Of a DNA stretch of 64,000 bases, positions 17,789-26,034 are shown piece by piece. The position numbers and the translations under genes were made by a program. Source of the stretch: Candidatus Hydrogenedentota bacterium (GTDB taxonomy: Bacteria > Hydrogenedentota > Hydrogenedentia > Hydrogenedentales > SLHB01). Positions within the stretch are counted from its first letter, which is position 1. The number at the start of each line of letters is the position of its first letter. Where the stretch lies: the NCBI GenBank assembly GCA_013359265.1, contig JABWCD010000006.1, positions 62,001-126,000 on the forward strand, in the 5' to 3' direction. The notes under the pieces were generated by a model that made no database searches, was not told where the DNA came from, and was given only the letters and a program-made list of their open reading frames with translations.

Positions 17789-18817
17789 TCACACCCTTCT
17801 GCGGCGCTGAACTTCAACAACCCGAAATACGTGGCAGTCCGAGCCTACGCAGAATGGAGTCACCTCCGGTTCTTCGCATCCGTACCCTTTGTACGGTGCC
17901 TTGAAAGCGGCATCTACTTGCCTCCACACTTCATCCGGTGTGATGATGGTCTTGCCATCTTGAGGGTGATTCTTTTGGCTCCACACGTCCAACGCGGCCA
18001 GTACAACGTCGAATGGGAGTCCCACGCGTTTAAGGTGCACCGCCAGACGGAAGCAGGACAACCGCTGATACCGCGTCACACCCTCTGCGAGCATCCGCTG
18101 CGCACAGGGCGGTAGCGAGTATCCGGCCTGGAACACCCCCAGCGAGATCTCAGTTGTATCCGGCTTGCTTGACGGGAGCTTGATGTCGTTTAGTTCGATA
18201 ATCTCATCAAATTCGTTCTCGGTCGCCACACGAACTTCGTCGAGCAACTTCCACTGATTCGGAAACGGCCGTAGTCCTTTATCTGGATCGAGGAACACCG
18301 TGCTCCCCTCATGAACCCGTCCCCCAAACGGCGTGTTCACGAAGTTCCCGTATTGATTGAGTCGAAGGTCAATTCGGTCCTGCTTGGGAAATACCTCCAC
18401 GTTCTTTATCTGAATCTCGTCAAGAATGTGCCTGATAACGGACCTGACCTTGACCGCCAATACACCAATCGAGGCGCCAAACAGCCAAACATGGAATCCT
18501 TTCGCTCGGCTCGATTCAATGTAGGCCTGCATACCGTACGCGTGGCATGCCGCACAAAACTCAATCGGGGGATTCGCGTCATGGGAGTCGAAATCGACGA
18601 CGGCGGCACGCGTTCGGTCGCCCACCAGCAAATAAACGCCATAAGGCTGCCGACCCCGCAAGTGATTCAGGATAACGTCGTTGGTGACGGGCGCCTTAAC
18701 CGACCAAGACCTACCTGATTGGCGATCGTACGTCCCGTACACGTGCTGAAGTCCAGAAAACCGCTTGCGGAACAGAGCCACCTTTTCTTCAATACTCCGT
18801 GGATCGCGCACAAGCAT
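17789..18817 (-). CDS. Archaeo-eukaryotic-type primase (TOTE-like AEP)
   Basis: A 342-residue protein with AEP catalytic motifs in order: the metal-binding pair D75/D77 in VVDFDSHD, the SxxxGFH-type nucleotide site SSRAKGFHVWLF (H109), then EVFPKQD (~141-147) and GNFVNTP. This arrangement matches primases of TOTE-type conflict systems. A C-terminal PriCT-like region has a Cys cluster (GYGCEEPEV, FCVGSDCHVF). The start at 18817 avoids a 77-bp overlap and has GGAG upstream. It presumably primes replication or repair for the element. No helicase is fused or adjacent. Confidence 0.8.
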   Translation of the reverse strand: MLVRDPRSIEEKVALFRKRFSGLQHVYGTYDRQSGRSWSVKAPVTNDVILNHLRGRQPYGVYLLVGDRTRAAVVDFDSHDANPPIEFCAACHAYGMQAYIESSRAKGFHVWLFGASIGVLAVKVRSVIRHILDEIQIKNVEVFPKQDRIDLRLNQYGNFVNTPFGGRVHEGSTVFLDPDKGLRPFPNQWKLLDEVRVATENEFDEIIELNDIKLPSSKPDTTEISLGVFQAGYSLPPCAQRMLAEGVTRYQRLSCFRLAVHLKRVGLPFDVVLAALDVWSQKNHPQDGKTIITPDEVWRQVDAAFKAPYKGYGCEEPEVTPFCVGSDCHVFRVVEVQRRRRV

Positions 18818-18824
18818 CGCGGAG

Positions 18825-19223
18825 TTACTCCAGAGGTGGGCGCTCGTAGGGATCGTAATGCTGCAAGAATGCGCGGTCGGGACCACGCAGGTCAGCGTCA
18901 AGATTGAAATATTTCATGAACGCGGGGTTGGGACCAGGAGGGTCTGCGTCGAATTCGTCGTTAGTCAGGACGCGACCCTCGATCATGGAATTGAATGGAC
19001 GACTCCGGCCCATCAAATCACTTATGGTTGCATCAATCAGAAAGTCTTGTTGGCAGCTGGGGCAGAGGTGCTGCTCAAAGTCTAGCCAGTGTCCGCCTTT
19101 CTCGTCGACGATTCCGAGAATCGCGGCGTCGATTTCGCAAATCTGGAACTCGTCCACCTTGCCGTCTTCGCCTCGGTCTACGAATACTCCTCGTTCGTCT
19201 TCTGGATTCCGCATAATGCGCAT
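18825..19223 (-). CDS. Small acidic protein of unknown function
   Basis: A 132-residue protein not recognised. It contains one CPSCQQDF zinc-knuckle-like pair (residues ~53-60) and a long Asp/Pro-rich C-terminus (DADPPGPNPAFMKYF, DADLRGPDRAFLQHY) in which a short segment is imperfectly repeated. GGAG lies 9 bases before the ATG. It sits 7 bp ahead of the primase gene, so it is likely co-translated with it. Confidence 0.7.
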   Translation of the reverse strand: MRIMRNPEDERGVFVDRGEDGKVDEFQICEIDAAILGIVDEKGGHWLDFEQHLCPSCQQDFLIDATISDLMGRSRPFNSMIEGRVLTNDEFDADPPGPNPAFMKYFNLDADLRGPDRAFLQHYDPYERPPLE

Positions 19224-19314
19224 CGGCTATTTCTCCTTTATCAGGATGAGGGTACAATTCCTCTCCAGAGACATGAGCGGTTGTCCCCTACGGGGTGTTT
19301 CACTCCGTCGATTG

Positions 19315-19947
19315 CTAGGCCCCGCGGAGACTGCGAATGAGCTCGTTGCGAATCTCGATGTAGTCCTTTAGCAAGTGGGACAGGGAGTCGACGAAGTCCT
19401 CTGGCTTTCCCGCTGTAATAGAGGGCGGCAGGTGTTTGCCGATGGTTTCAAACAAGAGGCAGATGATGTCTTTTCGGGCTTGCCGATCCATCGGATCGAT
19501 GACGCCGTTCAAAGCCCAGCGGAGATGCTTCTGGCGCTCCGACTGCTTGACGGCGCCAACCAAGAAGAGGACGAGGAAGGAGATGGCCTGCGAACCTTGC
19601 GCTTCATAGGCCACCAGCATCGCATCGAATTCTTCCCCTGCCGGCCCGGGATAGCGTCGCTGAATGATCTCGACCGCATCTCGCTCCGCTTGCTCCTGCG
19701 AAATCTCGCGGGGAACCTGCATGCCGTGCGAACAAAGGCAGCGTAGAATCTGCCCCGCAACGCGGGACAATGGCAGTCCGTCCAGCTGTGAACCTTCTTC
19801 AGTCTTCACCGCCCGTAGGAATGCGTTGGCTGCGCGGTCCAGCGGCCCGTCGATGACGTCCTGCATGTGGAGAGGGTCCGACAGCTCCAGTACGCGGCTC
19901 AGCGTCGTCTCCGCTGTCTCCCTTCTTCTGAAGTCGATCAAAGGCAT
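19315..19947 (-). CDS. Helical protein with the operon-specific C-terminal module, copy 4
   Basis: A 210-residue all-helical protein. Its last ~95 residues (from GSQAISFLVLF to RNELIRSLRGA) follow the same layout as the C-termini of the proteins at 22452, 23054 and 23663, including LPPSITAGKPEDFV against LPEGTITGRPSDYV. GGAGGAGGACT sits directly before the ATG, so the 149-bp out-of-frame overlap with the upstream ATPase gene appears real. Function unknown; perhaps a shared docking part. Confidence 0.75.
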   Translation of the reverse strand: MPLIDFRRRETAETTLSRVLELSDPLHMQDVIDGPLDRAANAFLRAVKTEEGSQLDGLPLSRVAGQILRCLCSHGMQVPREISQEQAERDAVEIIQRRYPGPAGEEFDAMLVAYEAQGSQAISFLVLFLVGAVKQSERQKHLRWALNGVIDPMDRQARKDIICLLFETIGKHLPPSITAGKPEDFVDSLSHLLKDYIEIRNELIRSLRGA

Positions 19948-22375
19948 AGTCCTCCTCCGTCTCGTTGCTTGTCTCCGATTCGAATGCCGGCCTCACTCGA
20001 AGACTTGTGAGGGTCTTTTTTCCGTGCGGCAAGTCGGCCAACTTCCCGTAATACTTCTCATGACATCGATCGATGATTCTGCGGGCTAGCTCTCGGTTTG
20101 GTTTGCGCTCGTCGAGTACGCTCTTGATTCGGACCCAGTCATTGCCTACACGGAGGAGCAACTCCATCCGATTGAGGCTTGACATCGATTTAGGGTCAAT
20201 ATCCCCGCCGATGGTCCCCACAAGCCGCGTAGCGTCTTTGTGCAGCACCTTGAAAACCGACGTAAACCCGGTCGAGCAGAGGGAATCGATATCGGCATCC
20301 TTGAACTGCGAGAGCACCTGGTGGGCTAGGCACGCAAACGTCTTGAACTTCCGACATTGCGTAATGACGTCGGTCATGGCTCCGCTGACAAATCGCTGCG
20401 CTTCATCCACGTAGACGTGAAATGGTTTGCGCGCGGACTCGTCCGGTATGTCGCGGCGGCTCAGGGCCGCGAGGAAGATAAGAGACATGAAGAACGTGCC
20501 GAGGACGTCGCAGGCCTCGGGACCCGCCGTGGATAAATCCGCGATAAAGATTCGGCCCTCATCCATGATATGGTGGCGAAAGTCAAAGGAATTGACGTTT
20601 TGTGCCAGCATTCTTGCGATTTGATCGTTACCCAAGAGTTTCCCAAGCTTGTGATGACTCGACTGCTTTTCAGGGGATCGATACTCCTTATACTCGGTAT
20701 CCCAAAACTTGGTATGCAACGCATTGTCCGTGGCCATAAGAATTCTCTCGCGAAGCCGGTCCTTTTCGGCGCATTCCTTACCCAGCAAGATCGTTGCGTC
20801 GAACAGCGTGGCGTCACCAAGTCGCAACAAGCCTCCGAAAGTCTGCGCGAGGAGGTACGCCACCCGATCTCCCCAACCCTCCGAGATGCGAGCCATAGCC
20901 GATACCAGTTCGTCACCGACCCGGCTAGGGTTTTGTCCGGGGTGCAGGCGAAGCGGATTCCAAAGGGGTATCCATTCGGGCTCGTCAAGCGCGAAATACA
21001 CGACTCGGTCAATCTCGGATTCCGGAATAAGTCCAAGTACCCGTTGGGCCAAGTCGCCATGCGCGTCGACTATCGCGATACCGCGACCACTAGCGATGAT
21101 CTGAAGAGCTTGATTCAAGATGCTCCAGGACTTTCCTTGGTCTGAGACTCCAAGAATGTGCCCGTGGCACACCTCCCAGGGTATATGCACTGGGACTTGT
21201 GTGCCGGCATCTAATCGATGGCCAACCAACACTCCCAAAGACAGGTCTTGAACGGGAGGTTGAAACCCGTCGAGTAATTCGATGGGAAGGCGATTGCGTC
21301 CCACAGGCGGCAGTGGCGGCAGATTTATGAAGGAGCAAAGCTCGCGCGAGTTCGCGAGAAAGCCAGGGCGGTACGTTGCGTTCAGACCAAGCATGTTCCG
21401 GAACGCATCGGTTCCATGAGTCTTTCGGAATCCTGACTGATCGACAAAGGAGAGCGGCATCCCGCCGTGGAGAATCAGGCCCATGAATCCCGAGAAGGAG
21501 GACAAGGCTTGCTCGGCGTCAAGCAATTCATCGGCAAACAAGGCTGTGCGTGCCTGCGCAAAGAGGAGCGGACGATCATTATGGGCTTTGGTGTCGATTT
21601 CGCGTGATGTCCCGGTCAGATCCGAACTGGGCAGTTGCCCTTGCCGGTGATACGGCTGCATGCCTTCATACGTCTTTTGCGCGTAAGATAAGTCGCTGAG
21701 CACCTCGACATTCCGCTTCCATCCTGATTGCCTTGTGGGTGCAAACACCACCTGATAGACACCGAGCGCCGTGCCGGGTAAGCACGCCATCACATTGAGT
21801 AACGATTTGATGGGCGACACCCCGAGCTCCGCAGGTTGAGTGAAGATCTCGTAATAACTGGGTGCGGGATAGTAGTCACGGAAGGCGATTCGGTCCCACC
21901 AGCCCAGCGGAATGTCGTTATATGGGGATTTCGCCTGAGGCGTCAGGCGGCAGTCCGAGAACTCCCCGATGAATGCCGCCCCCAACAATCCGGCGTCGTC
22001 GCGATGGCACGAGAACGAAAGGACAATGCGATCTCTATTTCCGGCTACTTCATAGCTGCACGCGTGGGAACAAGCCTGCAATTGCTTGAGGAAGCGTTCG
22101 GCACGCAGGAAATCGCATTGAAACCCTGGAGGCAGCCACACCGAATATCGCAATATGTCGCTCCAGGCGGGAAGCTCCGCCCGGACGTATGACGGTCCCC
22201 GCGGAGTCAAGTCCGTACTCGTGGAAAGGTCCAAGTACACCGGCTCGAGCTGGACCGGGAAAGGAGCGACGTCCGGCTGGCATCCTTTGACCGACTCGCC
22301 GGCCAAGAAGGCCCTCGCCAGGCTGGCGCTGAAGTATGGCCGCGCCTGCTCTACTAATGCTTGGTTTCGGGACAA
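19799..22375 (-). CDS. VirD4/TraD-like (HerA-FtsK superfamily) DNA-pump ATPase
   Basis: An 858-residue ATPase. The N-terminal ~390 residues are unrecognised. Walker A GVSDQGKSW lies at ~409-417, followed by the coupling-protein-type motif IAIVDAHGDL (~433) and Walker B HVYVDEAQRF (~640), then a sensor with LAHQVLSQF. This is the layout of conjugative coupling proteins, but I see no N-terminal membrane helices, and no relaxase or pilus genes lie nearby. The TTG start at 22375 has GGGAGG 7 bases upstream. The last ~50 residues are low-complexity and overlap the next gene. Confidence 0.8.
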   Translation of the reverse strand: MSRNQALVEQARPYFSASLARAFLAGESVKGCQPDVAPFPVQLEPVYLDLSTSTDLTPRGPSYVRAELPAWSDILRYSVWLPPGFQCDFLRAERFLKQLQACSHACSYEVAGNRDRIVLSFSCHRDDAGLLGAAFIGEFSDCRLTPQAKSPYNDIPLGWWDRIAFRDYYPAPSYYEIFTQPAELGVSPIKSLLNVMACLPGTALGVYQVVFAPTRQSGWKRNVEVLSDLSYAQKTYEGMQPYHRQGQLPSSDLTGTSREIDTKAHNDRPLLFAQARTALFADELLDAEQALSSFSGFMGLILHGGMPLSFVDQSGFRKTHGTDAFRNMLGLNATYRPGFLANSRELCSFINLPPLPPVGRNRLPIELLDGFQPPVQDLSLGVLVGHRLDAGTQVPVHIPWEVCHGHILGVSDQGKSWSILNQALQIIASGRGIAIVDAHGDLAQRVLGLIPESEIDRVVYFALDEPEWIPLWNPLRLHPGQNPSRVGDELVSAMARISEGWGDRVAYLLAQTFGGLLRLGDATLFDATILLGKECAEKDRLRERILMATDNALHTKFWDTEYKEYRSPEKQSSHHKLGKLLGNDQIARMLAQNVNSFDFRHHIMDEGRIFIADLSTAGPEACDVLGTFFMSLIFLAALSRRDIPDESARKPFHVYVDEAQRFVSGAMTDVITQCRKFKTFACLAHQVLSQFKDADIDSLCSTGFTSVFKVLHKDATRLVGTIGGDIDPKSMSSLNRMELLLRVGNDWVRIKSVLDERKPNRELARRIIDRCHEKYYGKLADLPHGKKTLTSLRVRPAFESETSNETEEDYAFDRLQKKGDSGDDAEPRTGAVGPSPHAGRHRRAAGPRSQRIPTGGED

Positions 22376-22451
22376 AAGCCGACCTCCCTATTGTTTTCCG
22401 ACCAGGAGGCGGCAGAAAGGTCAATGGGGTTTCAGGTTTCTGGAGAGAGGC

Positions 22452-23036
22452 TCATTGACGAACGGCCCGGCGAAGCCTCCGGATAATCTCCGGGTGCTTT
22501 TCGAGGTATCGAGGAAGGTTCGCGTAGATTTCAGGCGCCCTGCCTTCCTTCAAATCCTCGGGCAGCAAGTTGCTATAGTCGGATGCCAGGTACTCCCGAA
22601 CCGTCTCGAACTTCTCGTCAACGGACAGCGAGCCCCAAAGAAACTCGATGCGGTTTCTAATTTCATTGTCGCTGAATCTCTTGGCGAGTCGGACTGCAAT
22701 GGCACGGAGAACGGCACGGATTCCGCCTTCAATTCCATACAGTGCCATCCGCGTGGCTACACGAAGTCCATTTTCCCCGTATTCCTCTGTGAGGGCCGAG
22801 CAGACACGGCTGAAATCCATTTTTGCGTCACCCGCAAACGAACCGCGGGCACGAAGCATCGTGTTCTCTGCGTGGCGGAAGAATCGCGTAAAACAAGACC
22901 AACATTCATCAGCGCTCGCCAGCGGACAATTCGGAAACTGAAATGTGTCCAATGCTGCCGTTGCACGGCGATGCACTTCGTCGATCGATTTCGCCGGATC
23001 GATCGTCTCCAACAATTGCGCGAGGCGAGAGGACAT
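22452..23036 (-). CDS. Helical protein with the operon-specific C-terminal module, copy 3
   Basis: A 194-residue helical protein of unknown function. Its C-terminal ~95 residues (from GIEGGIRAVLRAI to IIRRLRRAVRQ) match the layout of the module in the proteins at 19315, 23054 and 23663 (EKFETVREYL, LLPEDL, PRYLEKHPEI). Residues 40-60 hold two cysteines (FPNCPLASADECWSCF) not present in the siblings. It is spaced 17 bp after copy 2 and 76 bp before the VirD4-like ATPase. Confidence 0.75.
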   Translation of the reverse strand: MSSRLAQLLETIDPAKSIDEVHRRATAALDTFQFPNCPLASADECWSCFTRFFRHAENTMLRARGSFAGDAKMDFSRVCSALTEEYGENGLRVATRMALYGIEGGIRAVLRAIAVRLAKRFSDNEIRNRIEFLWGSLSVDEKFETVREYLASDYSNLLPEDLKEGRAPEIYANLPRYLEKHPEIIRRLRRAVRQ

Positions 23037-23053
23037 AACTCAATACCCTTCGG

Positions 23054-23635
23054 CTAAATGCGGCGGAACAACGCGGAGGCACCACGGAGACCGTTCGAAT
23101 ACAGTCGGATGATCTCTTTATAGCGGTGCGCATACTGCTCGACCCTGTTCGGGTCGATGGCGTCCTTAAAAATCGTTCCGTAGTGCTGAATAAACTGGCG
23201 GATAATTTCCACCCTTTCCGCCGGTTCTACAGGCACCACACGTCGGTCAAACTGTTCTGTAACATAGTGTTCAATTGCTCTCGCTTTGAGGCCATCGCAG
23301 ATCTGATCGAGCACTCCCCTGATGCCGGCGTTGGTACCATCGATCGCGTCACGATAGGCACCGGCTAGATCGCTGTGGTGACGGCGCATCTCCTGTTCCA
23401 GAAGATCTTTCACCTCACCGCGAGCGATTGCAGCAGGCATTGTTGCGCCAGGGACAATGCACTTCTCATAGTGGTAGCTATAATAGCGGGCAATTTCGTC
23501 TTCGAATTCCTGCCAAGAGACGATATTGTCATGGCGCCGACGGTACAACTCCCGTGCGTTGTCGTGATTTTTCCCAACGTTTCGCGCGATTGCGATCTCG
23601 CTGGTTGCGGTTATTAGATCGTGAATTACTGCCAT
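23054..23635 (-). CDS. Helical protein with the operon-specific C-terminal module, copy 2
   Basis: A 193-residue helical protein. The C-terminal part (GTNAGIRGVLDQICDGL to GASALFRRI) aligns with its neighbours: ERVEIIRQFIQHY followed by a proline-containing linker and YKEIIRLYSNGLR. The middle also resembles copy 3 (F-x3-A/F-x-Y/F-Y/F pattern then a charged helix). AGGAGG precedes the start. Function unknown. Confidence 0.75.
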   Translation of the reverse strand: MAVIHDLITATSEIAIARNVGKNHDNARELYRRRHDNIVSWQEFEDEIARYYSYHYEKCIVPGATMPAAIARGEVKDLLEQEMRRHHSDLAGAYRDAIDGTNAGIRGVLDQICDGLKARAIEHYVTEQFDRRVVPVEPAERVEIIRQFIQHYGTIFKDAIDPNRVEQYAHRYKEIIRLYSNGLRGASALFRRI

Positions 23636-23662
23636 GGCGTCCTTTCCTCCTGATTGTTGTTT

Positions 23663-25357
23663 CTACATTGCCCGAACCAGTTGCTTGACTTGTGAACTTG
23701 CGCGCGCAAAGACCTGTATCAGTTCACGGGCGTTCTCCACGTAGTCCGAGGGGCGCCCGGTAATTGTTCCTTCTGGAAGGAGGGGCTGCAATCGCTGAAT
23801 GAACTCGGCGATCACTTCGACCTGCTCTTCGACCTTCAATTGACTGAGTCCGGCCGCGAACACGTAGTTGATGTGTTTTTCCATCTCCCTGAGTTTCATG
23901 TGATCGACAACGGTATTCAGCACAAAGCGCAGTCCCCCGCGGGTGGCAGTTCGGGCTTCGGCGTAGGCAGAATTAATGCCTCCCAGCCGTGCAAACGATT
24001 CCCCCAATACGCTGACCGCTTCAGCTAGTACCGCGTCACGGCCGATTTCCCTGACGCCCGTATCGGTGTACAGCCTCGTATGATTCAGGAATGCGCCCAC
24101 AACCTCGATGCAGTTGGACGTAGATTCCGCAATGATTTGGTCGGAGTGAAACGTCTGCCGCGCCTCATCGTACGACCGTCCGATTTTACGCCACAGGTAG
24201 TCGACGTCGATCTCACCCAGGATGGCGTCCAACCGTTCGGAAGCGGTACTGCGGGTAGACGGCGTCACCTCGTTATGGGGAAAGATCTCGGCTGTAGAGA
24301 ATCGGTCACCGGCTACGGCGTCCAACAGGTATCGCACGTCGGTTACACCGTTTGGCCCGACGAGTTTGATGAGCGATGCCAACAAGGAATTCGGCAGGAG
24401 TGGAAACGGGACGCGCGTATTTCTGGTCACTGGCGGCAAAGCAGCCAAAAGCTCAAACAATCGACGACCAAAATCCGGACAGTAACGACGTTGGTGCAGG
24501 TGAAACCGAGTTCGGGCTTCCAATAGTTCCTTGATGACATTGGTTTCTCCGTCACGGAAAGCATTGCGCAGCGTTATCCAGAATCGGCCTTCAATGGACT
24601 TTGTCAAAGTGCAAAGCCCGGGCACATCAGCACTGACGGTATGCTCAAAATCAAAATAACCATGTTTCAGGCTGGACAGGATCAAGCTGTAGTCGGAAAA
24701 GGCCGCTCGCAACAGGTCATCTAGATCCCGGGCGGCATGGAGGAACAAATGGTCTTCGGCTGAACGTATCGCATCCGTTGCCGCGGTCACTTCTTCAGGA
24801 GTTATTTCCGTGAGGGACGCGTCCTCAGTGACGATTCCAGGGTACACAAACGCCTCAACTTCAGGTGACCCACACGCCGCTCGCAGCTTGGCCGGAAGAT
24901 TGCTCACCATTTGGATGTTGCCACCCCGGGAGCCGATGTGTCCCGTTGCGAGAAGAGGTTCCTCGATCAGAATTCCCAGCATTGCCGAAATACAAGCCAG
25001 GAAAACCGGGAGATCCGCAGAGTATCCCACCACGGTAATGGTCCTGTCCTGCATGGCGGCTATCTCTGCGTTCGACACAGACAACTCAAAGCTGGGTACA
25101 GGTATGCGGAGTTGCTTCGCGATGGTCCGAAAGATCGGCGCCAAGACCGACTCGTAATGCGCTGCCGTGGCATCGTCGAACCTGCTGGTTCCACGGAATC
25201 GAAACATGTTCGGTTCGGCAGGTGGAACGGCGACGGCAATGATCTCCGTAATTGCGGCAACCGCATCGTCACCGCTGCCGACAGTCAGCACTGCCTTCGC
25301 GCGGCCTACCGCCACCTGTCGCGTATGCCTTCTAGAATTTACGCGCCTGGCTCGCAC
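23663..25357 (-). CDS. Lon-like (S16/S5-fold) domain protein with the shared C-terminal module
   Basis: A 564-residue protein. Residues ~90-175 resemble the Lon proteolytic domain: VVGYSADLPVFLA (candidate catalytic Ser113), SAMLG, ATGHIGSRGGNIQMV, NLPAKLRAA (candidate Lys157) and AFVYP, in the order seen in Lon/ComM/RadA folds. No AAA+ module is fused. A long helical middle follows, and the last ~95 residues match the module of the three genes downstream. The start at 25357 overlaps the previous gene by 19 bp and has weak support. Protease activity is inference from the Ser/Lys spacing. Confidence 0.65.
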   Translation of the reverse strand: MRARRVNSRRHTRQVAVGRAKAVLTVGSGDDAVAAITEIIAVAVPPAEPNMFRFRGTSRFDDATAAHYESVLAPIFRTIAKQLRIPVPSFELSVSNAEIAAMQDRTITVVGYSADLPVFLACISAMLGILIEEPLLATGHIGSRGGNIQMVSNLPAKLRAACGSPEVEAFVYPGIVTEDASLTEITPEEVTAATDAIRSAEDHLFLHAARDLDDLLRAAFSDYSLILSSLKHGYFDFEHTVSADVPGLCTLTKSIEGRFWITLRNAFRDGETNVIKELLEARTRFHLHQRRYCPDFGRRLFELLAALPPVTRNTRVPFPLLPNSLLASLIKLVGPNGVTDVRYLLDAVAGDRFSTAEIFPHNEVTPSTRSTASERLDAILGEIDVDYLWRKIGRSYDEARQTFHSDQIIAESTSNCIEVVGAFLNHTRLYTDTGVREIGRDAVLAEAVSVLGESFARLGGINSAYAEARTATRGGLRFVLNTVVDHMKLREMEKHINYVFAAGLSQLKVEEQVEVIAEFIQRLQPLLPEGTITGRPSDYVENARELIQVFARASSQVKQLVRAM

Positions 25358-26034
25358 AGCCGGAACTCCATCCGCCCTGCCTGACGGCCAGGATACAAAG
25401 ACACCGAGACTTCGCCACCAAGAATGGAGAAACGGCGGGTCGTCCTTTCGGCGTCCTCGCCAGTGTCAGCAGCGAGCCGCATCGGAACGGCGGGAAACGC
25501 GTACGCGAGGAGCACGTCGCTCTTGCTGAGATCGCCTTCCCAGAGAACGCGACCGGTGGAGAGAACGAGACGATAATGGCCCGGATTAATCCGAGACACC
25601 GTGGAGCGATCCGTTCCCGCGCCGAACACCACCGGTTCCAGCGGTCCATCATTTCGCTGAATGCAGATGTCCACCTTGTCCAGTCCTGGTTCAATTACGA
25701 ACTCTTGTTCCCGGAGCAGCGCATCGATTTCGGCGACGTCGAACTGAGCAGCGAGCGAAAGCGCCAACTCGTGAGCCTCGTCCATCTGTACGTGTACGCT
25801 TAGCAGCCCGATCTTTTCTCTATGGTCCTGGGCGCCCGATGGTCTTTCCTTCCGCTCTTTCGCCATTGCTTGCACAAGCGCCATGAATTCCTGAAATCGG
25901 ACAAAACCCTCGCGGTATTTGGGATTGCGGCCCAGTGAGACGACGGTTCGAAACGCCTCCCGCAAGGCCACGGCGGCATCTTGCTGCGCGAGTGCATTCA
26001 TAAGAAGCGGAACAAAGAAGAACTTCTCACTCAT
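25339..26034 (-). CDS. Unrecognised protein, helical N-terminus and beta-rich C-terminus
   Basis: A 231-residue protein. The N-terminal ~110 residues are helical; residues ~125-225 look like a beta-sandwich (INPGHYRLVLSTGRVLWEG, LLAYAFPAVPMRLAA, ILGGEVSVSLYPG). It resembles nothing I can name. Its start overlaps the upstream HTH gene by 8 bp and its end overlaps the Lon-like gene by 19 bp, so tight co-translation is likely. Confidence 0.7.
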   Translation of the reverse strand: MSEKFFFVPLLMNALAQQDAAVALREAFRTVVSLGRNPKYREGFVRFQEFMALVQAMAKERKERPSGAQDHREKIGLLSVHVQMDEAHELALSLAAQFDVAEIDALLREQEFVIEPGLDKVDICIQRNDGPLEPVVFGAGTDRSTVSRINPGHYRLVLSTGRVLWEGDLSKSDVLLAYAFPAVPMRLAADTGEDAERTTRRFSILGGEVSVSLYPGRQAGRMEFRLCEPGA

